Shown here one piece after another: positions 1 to 9,000 of a DNA stretch of 64,000 bases. Position 1 is the first letter of the stretch; every line of letters starts with the position of its first letter. The translations under genes and the position numbers were made by a program. A model generated the notes under the pieces. It made no database searches and was not told the DNA's origin. It saw only the letters and a list, made by a program, of their open reading frames with translations. The DNA lies in contig DATJIF010000123.1 in NCBI GenBank assembly GCA_035493475.1, forward strand, positions 89,426-153,425, given 5' to 3'. This DNA is from Actinospica sp035493475. Lineage in GTDB: Bacteria > Actinomycetota > Actinomycetes > Streptomycetales > Catenulisporaceae.

Positions 1-375
1 CCGCTCGGCCTCGAAGGCGGCAACTACGTCACCCCGACGCTGTTCGCCGACGTCGAGAACTCGATGCGGATCGCGCAGGAGGAGATCTTCGGGCCGGTGC
101 TGGTCGTCATCGCGTACGAGGACGAGGACGACGCCGTCCGCATCGCCAACGACTCCGAGTACGGGCTCTCCGGCGGCGTCTGGTCGGCGGACGAGGCGCG
201 CGCCCTGGCCGTCGCGCGTCGCATGCGGACCGGAACCGTCACGGTCAACGGCGCGCCGCTCGGCTTCGACGGCCCGTTCGGAGGCTTCAAGGCCAGCGGG
301 ATCGGCCGCGAGTACGGCGCCGTCGGGCTCGCCCAGTACGTCGAGTACAAGACCGTCACGCTGGCGGCTCAATAG
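1..375 (+). CDS. Aldehyde dehydrogenase, C-terminal fragment (5' end outside window)
   Basis: This is the last 124 codons of an NAD(P)-dependent aldehyde dehydrogenase; the reading frame is open from base 1 and stops with TAG at 373-375. The family motif EEIFGPVLVV is visible near the start, and the C-terminal signature GGFKASGIGREYG lies just before the end. Both are conserved across ALDH enzymes that oxidise aldehydes to acids. The catalytic Cys and Glu lie upstream and are not in the window, so substrate class cannot be judged. The LAL regulator starts 9 bp downstream on the same strand, which suggests co-transcription. Confidence 0.93.
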   Translation, partial: PLGLEGGNYVTPTLFADVENSMRIAQEEIFGPVLVVIAYEDEDDAVRIANDSEYGLSGGVWSADEARALAVARRMRTGTVTVNGAPLGFDGPFGGFKASGIGREYGAVGLAQYVEYKTVTLAAQ

Positions 376-384
376 GATGGAACG

Positions 385-3099
385 GTGCCACAGGACGTGA
401 AGGGCCGGCTGCTCGGGCGGCGACGGGAAATCGAGGAACTCGACCGTCTGCTGCGCGAGGTCGGCGAGGGCCACAGTCGGGTGCTCGTGCTGCGCGGCGA
501 GGCCGGGATCGGAAAGTCGGCGCTGCTCGACCACGTGGCGGCCCGTGCGGAAGGTGCGCGGGTGGTGCGCGCGGCCGGTATCGAGTCCGAATCCGACTTC
601 ACCTACGCGGTCCTCGAACGCGTCTGCGCCCCGTTGATGCGGTACGCCGAGCATCTGCCGCCGCATCAGGTGGACGCGCTGGACGTCGCCTTCGGGGAGC
701 GCGACGGCGAGCCGCCCAAGCAACTCGTGCTCGGTATGGCCGTGCTGATGCTGTTCTCGTTCGCGGCGGCCGACTCCCCGACCGTGTGCCTCGTGGACGA
801 CGCGCACTGGATGGACCGGCACTCCCGGCAGATCCTCATGTTCGTCGCCCGCCGCCTCGACGCCGAATCGGCCGCGCTGATCTTCGCCGAGCGCGTCACC
901 GAGGCTGAGACGACGCTGCCCGGCCTGCCGGAACTCGCCGTGCGCGGCCTGGCCGACGCGGAGGCCCGGGCCCTGCTCGACGGCGCGCTGCCCGGGCCGG
1001 TCGATCCGCGCGTCCGGGACCGGCTCATCGCGGAGACCGGCGGCAATCCGCTCGCGCTGCTCGAACTGCCGCGCGGACTGTCGGCGGCGGAACTGGCCTT
1101 CGGCTTCGGCGGACAGGCGGGCGGGCCGCTGGAGACCCGGGTCGAGGAGGGGTTCCGGCGCCGGATCGAGGCGCTGCCGGACGACACGCGCCTGTTCCTG
1201 CTCGCTGCCGCCATCGAACCGACCGGCGACGTGCTGCTGCTGTGGCGCTGCCTGGCCGGGCTCGGGATAGGGCCGCAGGTCGGGCAGGCAGCCGAAGCCG
1301 CCGGACTCGTCACCGTCGGAGCGCAGATCCGGTTCCGGCACCCGCTGGTGCGCTCGGCCGTGTGGCGCCGCGCCGATCCCGCGACGCTGCGTCGGGTGCA
1401 CGCCGCGTTCGCCCAGGCCACGGACGCGCAACAGGAGCCGGACCGACGTGCGTGGCACCTCGCGTACGCCACGGCCGGACCCGACGAGCAGGTCGCCGAG
1501 GCGCTGGAGCGCTCCGCCGACAGAGCGCTGACACGCGGCGGACGTGCCGCCGCCGCGTGCTTCCTGGAACGTGCGGCCACGTTGACGGCCGACCCCAAGG
1601 GACGCGCGCGCCGCACTCTTGCCGCCGCGTTCGCCCACCTCGACGCTGGCGCCCCGACCCGGGTGCCGGAACTGCTGGCCGCCACCGAACTCGGACCGCT
1701 GGACCCGCTACAGCAGGCCGAGGTCGCCCGGCTGCGCGGCAAGGTCTCGTTCATGCTCAGCCCCGGACTCGGCTCGCTCCCGCCGCTGCTCGACGCGGCG
1801 AACAGCCTGCGCGAGCTGGACCCGGCCGCCGCGCGCGAGACGTACCTGATGGCGCTCGGCTCGGCGATGTGGGCGGGCCGTCTCGACCCGAGCGCGCTGG
1901 ACCGGGCCGCGGCGGCTGCGGGCGACATGCCGCCGGGCGACGAGGTCGCGGGCCGGTTCCTGCGTGCCCTGATGGCATGGGCCTGCGACGGCCCGGTCGC
2001 CGCGAGCCCGCCGCTCGCCGAGGCGCTGCGCTCGTTCACCGCGGGCGACGAGTTCGTGCTGCTCTGGCTCGCGGCGAACGCGGCGATGGAACTCGGCGAC
2101 CTCGAAGCGTGGTCCGGCATCACCGAGAAGGCGATCCGGTTCGCGCGCGAGACCGGCACGCTCTCGATCCTCTCGACGGCGCTCACGTACCGGGCAGGCG
2201 CGGTCGGCTACCTGGGACGTTTCGCAGAGGCCTACGAACTGCTCGACGAGGCGACGGCCACCGGCGAACCCGGCGGACTCGCGACCCACCACGTCACCAA
2301 GGTGATCATGGTGGTGTATCAAGGGCGTGAACGGGCCGCCCTCGATCTGATCGAGTCCATCGAGCGCGACGCGGAGCAGCGCGGCATGAAGCGCCTCTAC
2401 GGCACGACCGGATTCGCGCGGGCCGTGCTCTACAACGGCCTCGGCAACTACCCGGCCGCGATGAACGCCGCGCTGCACGGCGTCGAGCACGATGACCTGG
2501 GCCTGCACTACTGGGCGCAGAGCGAGCTGGTCGAGGCGGCGAGCCGGGTCGGGGACGCGGCCGTGGCGAACCGGGCCCGCGAGCAGTTGACCGCGTGGAG
2601 CCGAGGTGGCACGCCGTGGTCGCTCGGTGCGCGTGAGATCGCCGACGCGCTCGTCGGCCCGGAAGGGCAGGCCGAGGAGCACTACCGCGCAGCGATCGAC
2701 CACTTCGCTGGCGGCGGACTCGCGCTCTTCGAGGCCCGCGCCCACCTGCTGTTCGGCGAGTGGCTACGTCGTCAGAACCGCCGCGCCCTGGCCCGCGAGC
2801 ACCTGCGCGCCGCACACGAAGCGTGCACCGCGATCGGCATGGAGGCGTTCGCCGAACGCGCCCGCCGAGAACTGCTCGCCACCGGAGAAACCGCACGTCG
2901 CGGGGACATCGGCGCGCCGGAGCTGACCCCGCAGGAAGCGCAGATCGCCCGGCTCGCCGCCGACGGACGCTCGAACCCGGAGATCGCCGCGCAGCTCTTC
3001 CTCAGCCCGCGCACCGTCGAATGGCACCTGCGGAAGATCTTCCAGAAGCTCGGCGTCTCCTCCCGCCGCGAACTCGAGGCCGCGCTCACCGGCCGGTGA
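385..3099 (+). CDS. LAL-type LuxR family transcriptional regulator
   Basis: A 904-residue large ATP-binding LuxR (LAL) regulator. An N-terminal AAA/STAND ATPase has Walker A GEAGIGKS at residues 38-45 and a Walker B strand ending LVDDAH at about 136-141. A long helical TPR-like middle follows. The C terminus (about 847-903) is a LuxR/GerE helix-turn-helix that begins LTPQEAQIARLAADG and continues with the typical SPRTVEWHLRKIFQKL core. LAL proteins are ATP-dependent, signal-sensing activators of catabolic or secondary-metabolism genes. The start is GTG at 385 with AGGATGG upstream. The downstream aldo/keto reductase is a plausible target. Confidence 0.93.
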   Translation: MPQDVKGRLLGRRREIEELDRLLREVGEGHSRVLVLRGEAGIGKSALLDHVAARAEGARVVRAAGIESESDFTYAVLERVCAPLMRYAEHLPPHQVDALDVAFGERDGEPPKQLVLGMAVLMLFSFAAADSPTVCLVDDAHWMDRHSRQILMFVARRLDAESAALIFAERVTEAETTLPGLPELAVRGLADAEARALLDGALPGPVDPRVRDRLIAETGGNPLALLELPRGLSAAELAFGFGGQAGGPLETRVEEGFRRRIEALPDDTRLFLLAAAIEPTGDVLLLWRCLAGLGIGPQVGQAAEAAGLVTVGAQIRFRHPLVRSAVWRRADPATLRRVHAAFAQATDAQQEPDRRAWHLAYATAGPDEQVAEALERSADRALTRGGRAAAACFLERAATLTADPKGRARRTLAAAFAHLDAGAPTRVPELLAATELGPLDPLQQAEVARLRGKVSFMLSPGLGSLPPLLDAANSLRELDPAAARETYLMALGSAMWAGRLDPSALDRAAAAAGDMPPGDEVAGRFLRALMAWACDGPVAASPPLAEALRSFTAGDEFVLLWLAANAAMELGDLEAWSGITEKAIRFARETGTLSILSTALTYRAGAVGYLGRFAEAYELLDEATATGEPGGLATHHVTKVIMVVYQGRERAALDLIESIERDAEQRGMKRLYGTTGFARAVLYNGLGNYPAAMNAALHGVEHDDLGLHYWAQSELVEAASRVGDAAVANRAREQLTAWSRGGTPWSLGAREIADALVGPEGQAEEHYRAAIDHFAGGGLALFEARAHLLFGEWLRRQNRRALAREHLRAAHEACTAIGMEAFAERARRELLATGETARRGDIGAPELTPQEAQIARLAADGRSNPEIAAQLFLSPRTVEWHLRKIFQKLGVSSRRELEAALTGR

Positions 3100-3101
3100 C
3101 C

Positions 3102-3129
3102 CCAGGGTGTAGACCAGGGTGCACCCTGG
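3102..3129. promoter_or_regulatory. Palindromic operator upstream of the aldo/keto reductase
   Basis: A perfect 16-bp palindrome, CCAGGGTGCACCCTGG, lies at 3114-3129. The half site CCAGGGTGT is repeated 12 bp upstream, at 3102-3110. It sits between the LAL stop and the aldo/keto reductase ATG at 3166, where an operator is expected. Direct and inverted CCAGGGTG arms of this kind recall MerR-family operators, but that assignment is inference. Confidence 0.6.
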
Positions 3130-3165
3130 CTCGACGGAGGCAGTGCTCCGGGCAGGCTGTGAGCC

Positions 3166-4239
3166 ATGGACGAGTACTACCTCCTGGGACGGTCGGGCCT
3201 GCGGGTCAGCCGACTGTCGCTGGGCACGATGAACTTCGGCACCGGCGGCTACCACGCCGCGTACGGCAAGACCGAGGACGAGGCCCGGCCGATCTTCCGG
3301 CGCTACCTGGAAGCGGGCGGCAACGTCATCGACACCGCGGACTTCTACACGGCGGGGGAGAGCGAGACCATCCTCGGCCGGCTGATCGCCGAGTCCGGCA
3401 ACCGCGACCGCCTCGTCGTCACCAGCAAGTTCACCAACAGCGTGGACCGCGGCGACCCGAATGCGGGCGGCAACGGACGCAAGCACATGGTCCGCGCCGT
3501 CGAGGAGTCGCTGCGCCGCCTCGGCACCGACTACCTCGACCTCTACCTGCTGCACACCTGGGACCGGATCACGCCGGTCGAGGAGGTGCTGCGCACGTTC
3601 GACGACCTGGTGAGCGCGGGCAAGATCCGGTACGCGGGCCTGTCCGACGTGCCCGCCTGGTACGCGGCGAAGGCCCAGACGCTGGCCGAGGCCCGCCCGT
3701 TCGCGCCGATGGCCAACCTGCAACTGCCCTACTCGCTCGTCGAGCGCGCGATCGAGACCGAGCACGTCCCGGCCGCGCTGGAACTCGGCATGGGCATCAC
3801 GGCCTGGAGCCCGCTCGCTGGCGGATTCCTCACCGGCAAATACCGCGCCTCCGACGACGGCTCGACCGGCGACGGCCGCCTGAACGGCACGAGCTGGACC
3901 GCGCGGCAGTGGGAGCTGCTGCGGACCGTCGAGTCCGTCGCCGACAAACTCGGCGTGACGACGGCTCAGGTGGCGCTGAACTGGGCCGCCACGCAGCCGG
4001 GGATCGCCTCCGCCATCGTCGGGGCGAGCAGCGTACGCCAGCTCGACTCCTCGCTCGCGGCTCTCGACTTCGAACTGCCGCCGGAACTGCGCGCCGAACT
4101 CGACGCGGCGAGCGCCGTGCCGCCGAGCAAGCCGTACATGATGTTCACGGCGGAATATCAGTCACAAATCATCAATACCGACGTGAAGCTCGGCGACAAA
4201 CCGGCCGGCTACCAGCCCGTCGTACGCAACTGGGTCTAG
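3166..4239 (+). CDS. Aldo/keto reductase
   Basis: A 357-residue NADP-dependent aldo/keto reductase (TIM barrel) that would reduce carbonyl substrates in the cytosol. It opens with the family pattern LGRSGLRVSRLSLGTMNFG. The catalytic region has D and Y in DTADFYTAGESE, K in TSKFTN and H in YLLHTWD. Late in the chain, AWSPLAGGFLTGKY and the cofactor-binding region (IVGASSVRQLDSSLAAL) match the YajO/Tas-like branch. There is no good Shine-Dalgarno, so the ATG may be leaderless downstream of the palindrome. The substrate cannot be predicted. Confidence 0.93.
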   Translation: MDEYYLLGRSGLRVSRLSLGTMNFGTGGYHAAYGKTEDEARPIFRRYLEAGGNVIDTADFYTAGESETILGRLIAESGNRDRLVVTSKFTNSVDRGDPNAGGNGRKHMVRAVEESLRRLGTDYLDLYLLHTWDRITPVEEVLRTFDDLVSAGKIRYAGLSDVPAWYAAKAQTLAEARPFAPMANLQLPYSLVERAIETEHVPAALELGMGITAWSPLAGGFLTGKYRASDDGSTGDGRLNGTSWTARQWELLRTVESVADKLGVTTAQVALNWAATQPGIASAIVGASSVRQLDSSLAALDFELPPELRAELDAASAVPPSKPYMMFTAEYQSQIINTDVKLGDKPAGYQPVVRNWV

Positions 4240-4252
4240 GAAGGGCTCTACC

Positions 4253-5296
4253 ATGATGATCAGCAGGCGTACTCTCGGCAAGGCCGTCGGCGCGGGCATC
4301 GGCGCCGCCGCCCTGCCCGCCACCACCACCGGCATTGCCTCGGCCGCCGATACCGGCTCTGTCCCCGTCCGCAGCGCATCGTCGTCATCATCGTCGTTCA
4401 CCGAGATCAAGCAGGTCGACGCCGGTCTGCTCAACGTCGGATACGCCGAAGTCGGCCCCGCGCACGGACCCGTCGTCATCTGCCTGCACGGCTGGCCGTA
4501 CGACATCCACAGCTACACCGAGGCCGCGTCGCTGCTCGCGGCCGAGGGATACCGCGTGATCGTGCCCTACCTGCGCGGCTACGGGACGACGACCTTCCTG
4601 TCCGCCGACACGGTACGCACCGCGCAGCAGACCGCGTTCGCGCTCGACCTCATCGCCCTGATGGACACGCTGCGCATCGAGAAGGCCGTCCTCGCCGGAT
4701 TCGACTGGGGCTCGCGCACGGCCGACTGCGTCGCCGCGCTGTGGCCGCACCGCGTCAAGGCCCTGGTCTCGACGAGCGGCTACCTCATCACCAACCTCGA
4801 GGCGCAGAAGACGCCGCTGCCGCCGAAGTCCGAGTACGCGTGGTGGTACCAGTACTACTTCGCCACCGAGCGCGGCGAGCTCGCGATGAACAACCAGCAG
4901 GACCGCCACGACCTCGCCAAGCTCGTGTGGAGCGTCGTGTCCCCGAACTGGAACTTCACCGACGCCACCTTCGAACAGACCGCCGCGGCCTTCGAGAACC
5001 CCGACTACCCGGCGATCGTCATCGACAACTACTGCTGGCGCCTCAGCCTCGCCCCGAGCCGGCCGCAGTACGCCCGCTACGAGGACGTGCTGCAGACCAA
5101 GCCGACGATCTCCGTCCCCACGGTCACCCTCGATCCCGCCCTCGACCCCTTCACCGCACCCGGCGACGGCTCGACCTACCGCGCCATGTTCACCGGCCCC
5201 TACCAGCACCACACACTCCAGAACGTCGGCCACAACGTCCCGCAGGAGGCCCCCGCCGCCTTCGCCGCCGCCGTCCTCGAAGCCGACCGGCTCTAG
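4253..5296 (+). CDS. Tat-exported alpha/beta hydrolase, epoxide hydrolase-like
   Basis: A 347-residue alpha/beta hydrolase. The N terminus (residues 1-31) has a twin-arginine signal, SRRTLGK, then an Ala/Gly-rich hydrophobic stretch and an AxA-like cleavage region. The oxyanion motif HGWP starts at H79. The nucleophile elbow GFDWGS puts Asp at D151 rather than Ser, as in epoxide hydrolases and haloalkane dehalogenases. A C-terminal GHNVPQEAP supplies the catalytic His. AGGAAGGG precedes the start, where two ATGs are adjacent. It follows the aldo/keto reductase by 13 bp, so the two are probably one operon. Confidence 0.88.
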   Translation: MMISRRTLGKAVGAGIGAAALPATTTGIASAADTGSVPVRSASSSSSSFTEIKQVDAGLLNVGYAEVGPAHGPVVICLHGWPYDIHSYTEAASLLAAEGYRVIVPYLRGYGTTTFLSADTVRTAQQTAFALDLIALMDTLRIEKAVLAGFDWGSRTADCVAALWPHRVKALVSTSGYLITNLEAQKTPLPPKSEYAWWYQYYFATERGELAMNNQQDRHDLAKLVWSVVSPNWNFTDATFEQTAAAFENPDYPAIVIDNYCWRLSLAPSRPQYARYEDVLQTKPTISVPTVTLDPALDPFTAPGDGSTYRAMFTGPYQHHTLQNVGHNVPQEAPAAFAAAVLEADRL

Positions 5297-5309
5297 AAAG
5301 GAACCGACC

Positions 5310-5510
5310 ATGCAAACCCGACCCGAGTCAGCCCTCGAAGACACTGCCGCGGCCGCCGCCCGCCGCGCCCGCTTCGGCTCGCTGCCCGCCCCGATCCCGC
5401 TCTCCGCGATGGTCGAGGAGCAGCCCGCCACCCCGAAGGCCGCCGACGGCTACAGCGAGGAGCGGTCCTGGCTGCACTACTCCTGCGTAGCCCTGGACCT
5501 CGCCTTCTGA
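5310..5510 (+). CDS. Small conserved-looking protein, function unknown
   Basis: A 66-residue soluble protein with no membrane segment and no motif I can name. The start has a good ribosome-binding site (GAAAGGA, about 8 bp upstream) and lies 13 bp after the hydrolase stop. Codon use matches its neighbours. The N-terminal half is Ala/Arg-rich; the C-terminal half (EERSWLHYSCVALDLAF) is aromatic and looks folded. It is probably the last gene of the aldo/keto reductase-hydrolase operon. No function is assigned. Confidence 0.6.
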   Translation: MQTRPESALEDTAAAAARRARFGSLPAPIPLSAMVEEQPATPKAADGYSEERSWLHYSCVALDLAF

Positions 5511-5560
5511 GACACGCCGATTTCAGTGCTCTCGTCGCGTCGGCTGCCTGCGCTCCACAC

Positions 5561-6010
5561 TCAGCCGAACAGGACGTCGCGGATCTCCAGACGGGAGACT
5601 CCGTCGGCGTCCTGGGTGGGGATGGTCTGGAAGAGCGGGTCGAGGGAGTCGAGTCCGGCATCGGCGGCGCGGTGGATGAGGATTTTGGCGGCGGAGGGGA
5701 GGTCTACGTCTTCGGCGCCCAGGTGCGGGCCGGAGGTGTCCGAGGGGGTGATCGGGTTGGGGGTGAAGTCGTGGACGAAGGCTTCCCAGCGCTCCTGGCG
5801 TGCGTAGTCGGTGGCGCGGGGTTCGGTGCGTTCATAGCGGGCGCGCAGCACGGGGTCGGTGGTGAGTTCGTGCCTCGCCCAGGCGATGAGGTTACGGTCC
5901 TCGTCGGTGGCGGCGATGCGTGCGAGGTCGTCGGCGCGGGCGAGGATCTGGTCTCGGGACGCGCTGATGGGCATGCCGAGGACGTGGAATGGGTTCAGCC
6001 AGCCGGTCAT
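5561..6010 (-). CDS. Degenerate J-domain-like small protein
   Basis: A 149-residue protein. Residues 4-60 read like a J-domain: NPFHVLGMPISASRDQI, then a helix, then the closing helix LTTDPVLRARYE. The Hsp70-activating HPD tripeptide is missing, so it may be a J-like adaptor rather than a true DnaJ co-chaperone. The rest has no recognisable motif. Its ATG overlaps the stop of the 1,476-residue gene by 4 nt (ATGA, 6007-6010), so the two are translationally coupled and probably act together. Confidence 0.72.
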   Translation of the reverse strand: MTGWLNPFHVLGMPISASRDQILARADDLARIAATDEDRNLIAWARHELTTDPVLRARYERTEPRATDYARQERWEAFVHDFTPNPITPSDTSGPHLGAEDVDLPSAAKILIHRAADAGLDSLDPLFQTIPTQDADGVSRLEIRDVLFG

Positions 6011-9000
6011 TGGTACGGTCCTCCCGCTCCTGAGCTCAGCACTTTCATGGTCTCGCGGATCTGCGCCAGGTTCTCGCCGATGCCCGTCTCGGTCGGGTCG
6101 AGGCGGCCCGCCTCGATCAGCAGCCGTTCCGCGTCGAGGAGTTCGGGCAGGAAGTTCGCGCGCTGGGCCGGGTTGAGGTCGATCTGCCTGCGGTGGAAGC
6201 CCATCACGGTGTCGTAGACCTGCGTGTGCTTGGCGACGCCGCGGTTGTTGAGTTCGGTCGAGAGCATGCGGCGGCCGTCGGGCACGAGCGCCATGATCGC
6301 CTCGGCGTCGGGCAGCGAGTTGCGGTCCAGGTGCTTCCTGGCGACCTCGAGGCACAGCATGTACGCCTCCCAGAGCAGGTCGGGGACGCGTTCGGCGTCC
6401 GGGTTCCAGATCCGCGCGTGCTCCAGCAGGCGGATGCTCTCGTCCGGGGCGATGTCGAAGTTGAACACGCCGAGCTCGATGTAGTACTCGGCGATCGTCT
6501 GGACTTCCGAGAGGTGCCCCTGACCCGGCGTGCACATCGGCGCGAGGATGTCGACGTACCGGATCGCGGATCGGACGATGTATTCAGCCATCCGCCTGTC
6601 TGGCGAGCCGTGCGTGGACTGCAGCCACGCGTTGTGCCACTCCAGCGCGACCCGAAGCACGTCCTTGAGGTCGAGGCCGAGTTGGGCGACTATCTCCACC
6701 TCTTCGATCGCCGCGCCGTAGTCGGTGACGACTGTCTTGGCGCGTCTCTTGGCCGGCGTGCGGTCGGTGAGACGGAGCTGCCCGGCGGCTACGCGTTCGG
6801 CGCCCCATTCCTCCAGCAGCGCCATCGCACGCTCGCTGATCGGGGCGAACTCGGAGTCGACCCCGATGCGTGCGGCGATGTCCGCGAAGTCGCCTGCCAC
6901 GAGGCTCCTGGTCGCCGCTGCTCCGTGCCGCACGCTGTCGAGGCTGTGCACGTGCGCGCGCACGGCGTGGAGGTCGGGTTGCGCCAGGGATTCGGTCAGC
7001 AGGGCCTTCTGGCGCACTAGGAGCTCGTCGATCAGTTGCGTACGGAGCTGAGTCTCGGCTTCCGTCGCGTGCGGGCGTTCTCCGAAGAGTTTCCGCAGCG
7101 CGGGCTCCGCGAGCAGCAGCATCCACAGCGCCATCGCGGAGATCCCAGCCGGCGCGGCGGCCGCGGTTCCCGGCGGCCGGGCGAACGCGTCCTCGCGGCT
7201 CAGCACGGCGATGGTGTGCCAGAGTTCGATGTCGCCGCCCGTGACCGCGAGCCGCCACTGGCCGAGGATCTGCTCACGCTGGTCCGCGTCGAGCGCCGCG
7301 CAGAGCTCGGAGTTCGACGTGATCAGCTCGTTCAGGCTCTGATACCGGCCCGGCCGCTGCCAGCCGAGGACGGGCGACTCGGGGAACAGGCTGCTGACGA
7401 GCTTCTGGACCCGCTCGTCCGCCTCCAACTGCCGCAGGATCCGCTCTGCGGGTTCGGGCACGTAGGTGGCGGCCGTCCGCAGGTACCCGAACATCTCCTC
7501 CCGGCGGCCGCCGAGGTGGGCGAGGACTGCGCGGTGGCAGAGGAATCCGCCGTATTCCGCACGCAGTCGCGGGAGCCGGATTGTGTCGGCGCGCGCATCG
7601 TCCAGCGCGCGCAGCCACAGCCTGTCCGCGGTGTCGAATTCGTTGACGACGGTGGCGTATTGGGCCACGGGGTGATTGCCCAGACCGCCGGGCTCGCCAG
7701 CGTTGGCCGCGACGCGCAGGACCGTCGGTGCGAGGGCGGCGGCGGACGCGTCGCGCTTGCTGCCCTGCTGCTTGGTGATCTGCGTGCACAGGGCCGCCAA
7801 CGCGCGTTCGAGGTCGACGAGATCGCTGACGTCAGCCGTCCGAACCGCGCGCAGGAGCATTTCCGCGGCGGCTTCGTCGTTCCCGACGGCGCCCATCGCC
7901 GCAGCCAGTGCGAGTGCTGATTCAGCTCGTGCGGACATCTCGATGGGCAGCGATTCCGGCAACTGGCCGCGATCCAGCGCGTCCGCGAGCAGGGCGGCGA
8001 GGACCTGGTACTCCGGCCGAGGATCAGAACTCTGACCAGCCGTGGCGGATCGCAGGATTCGTACGGCCTCGGACCGCTGTTCGGATGCGTTCCCGTTCCG
8101 GCCGAGTACCGTGCGCGTGGCGGTCAATGCGATCAGCGGGTCCTGCGATGCCTCAGTGCTCTCGCCGCGTGCGTGGAGAGCAGCGCACGCTGTGGCACGT
8201 CGCGCGGTCGTCTGAATCTCGGGCACCGGAACACGTTTGGCGATTCCGGTGAGTAGCGTCGCAGTCTGTTCGCAGATCGCAGGATCCGTAGTCAGCAGCG
8301 CGACGCGGAGCAGTGCCTCGGCTAGGGCAATACATACGTCCGGTTCCGGGGGAGCCTGCAAAGCCCAGTCGGAGATGGTCTTGAGTAGCCACGAATCCAC
8401 CGTCTCGGGGGCGAGCACCAGCCGTCCGAAGCCGAGTTGCCGCGCCGTCCACGGCTGCGCGGCGAAATCGTGCCAGGGCAAGGCGTTGTCGGCGCTCGGA
8501 ACGGTGAGGAACTGCCTGGCCGCGGATGTTAGCGACGTGGTGTCGAAGCGATCAGGCGCACGCTGCGCCGCGATGGTCAGCGCATTGACTGCCAGCTCAG
8601 CCCGAGACGTCGCCCGCCCGGCCGGTTCGAGCGCCCACAACGCGGCGGCGTCCCGAAGCGCGAGCAGCCCGAGTGCGTAGTCCGCGTGCGCGCTGCCCTC
8701 CTCGGCCAACGCCTCGAACCGTTGGACCGCCTGGGAGAGTTCGCCGGTTCGGATGTCGGTCCACGCGCGGGTCAGCTCGGCTTTCGGCCCGGTAACGCCG
8801 TGCACGAGCTGCCGAGCCTCGTCCGACTTGCCGTCGTCGAGCGCGTCCACCGCGAGAATCAGCGCGGCACGCTTCCTGCCGAGGGCGAGCGAGCGGCGCA
8901 GCATCTGCCGGGCCCGCTCGGGACCGAAGGGGCGCACGGCCAGTCCCGTCCACAGCAGGCGCTCGGCAGCGGGCAGTCGGGCGAACAGCGGCTGGCGGAT

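Noticed and set aside
666..2186. A 506-codon minus-strand frame within the LAL gene
   Set aside because: Ser/Arg/Ala-rich antisense of a clearly coding region; no start signal.
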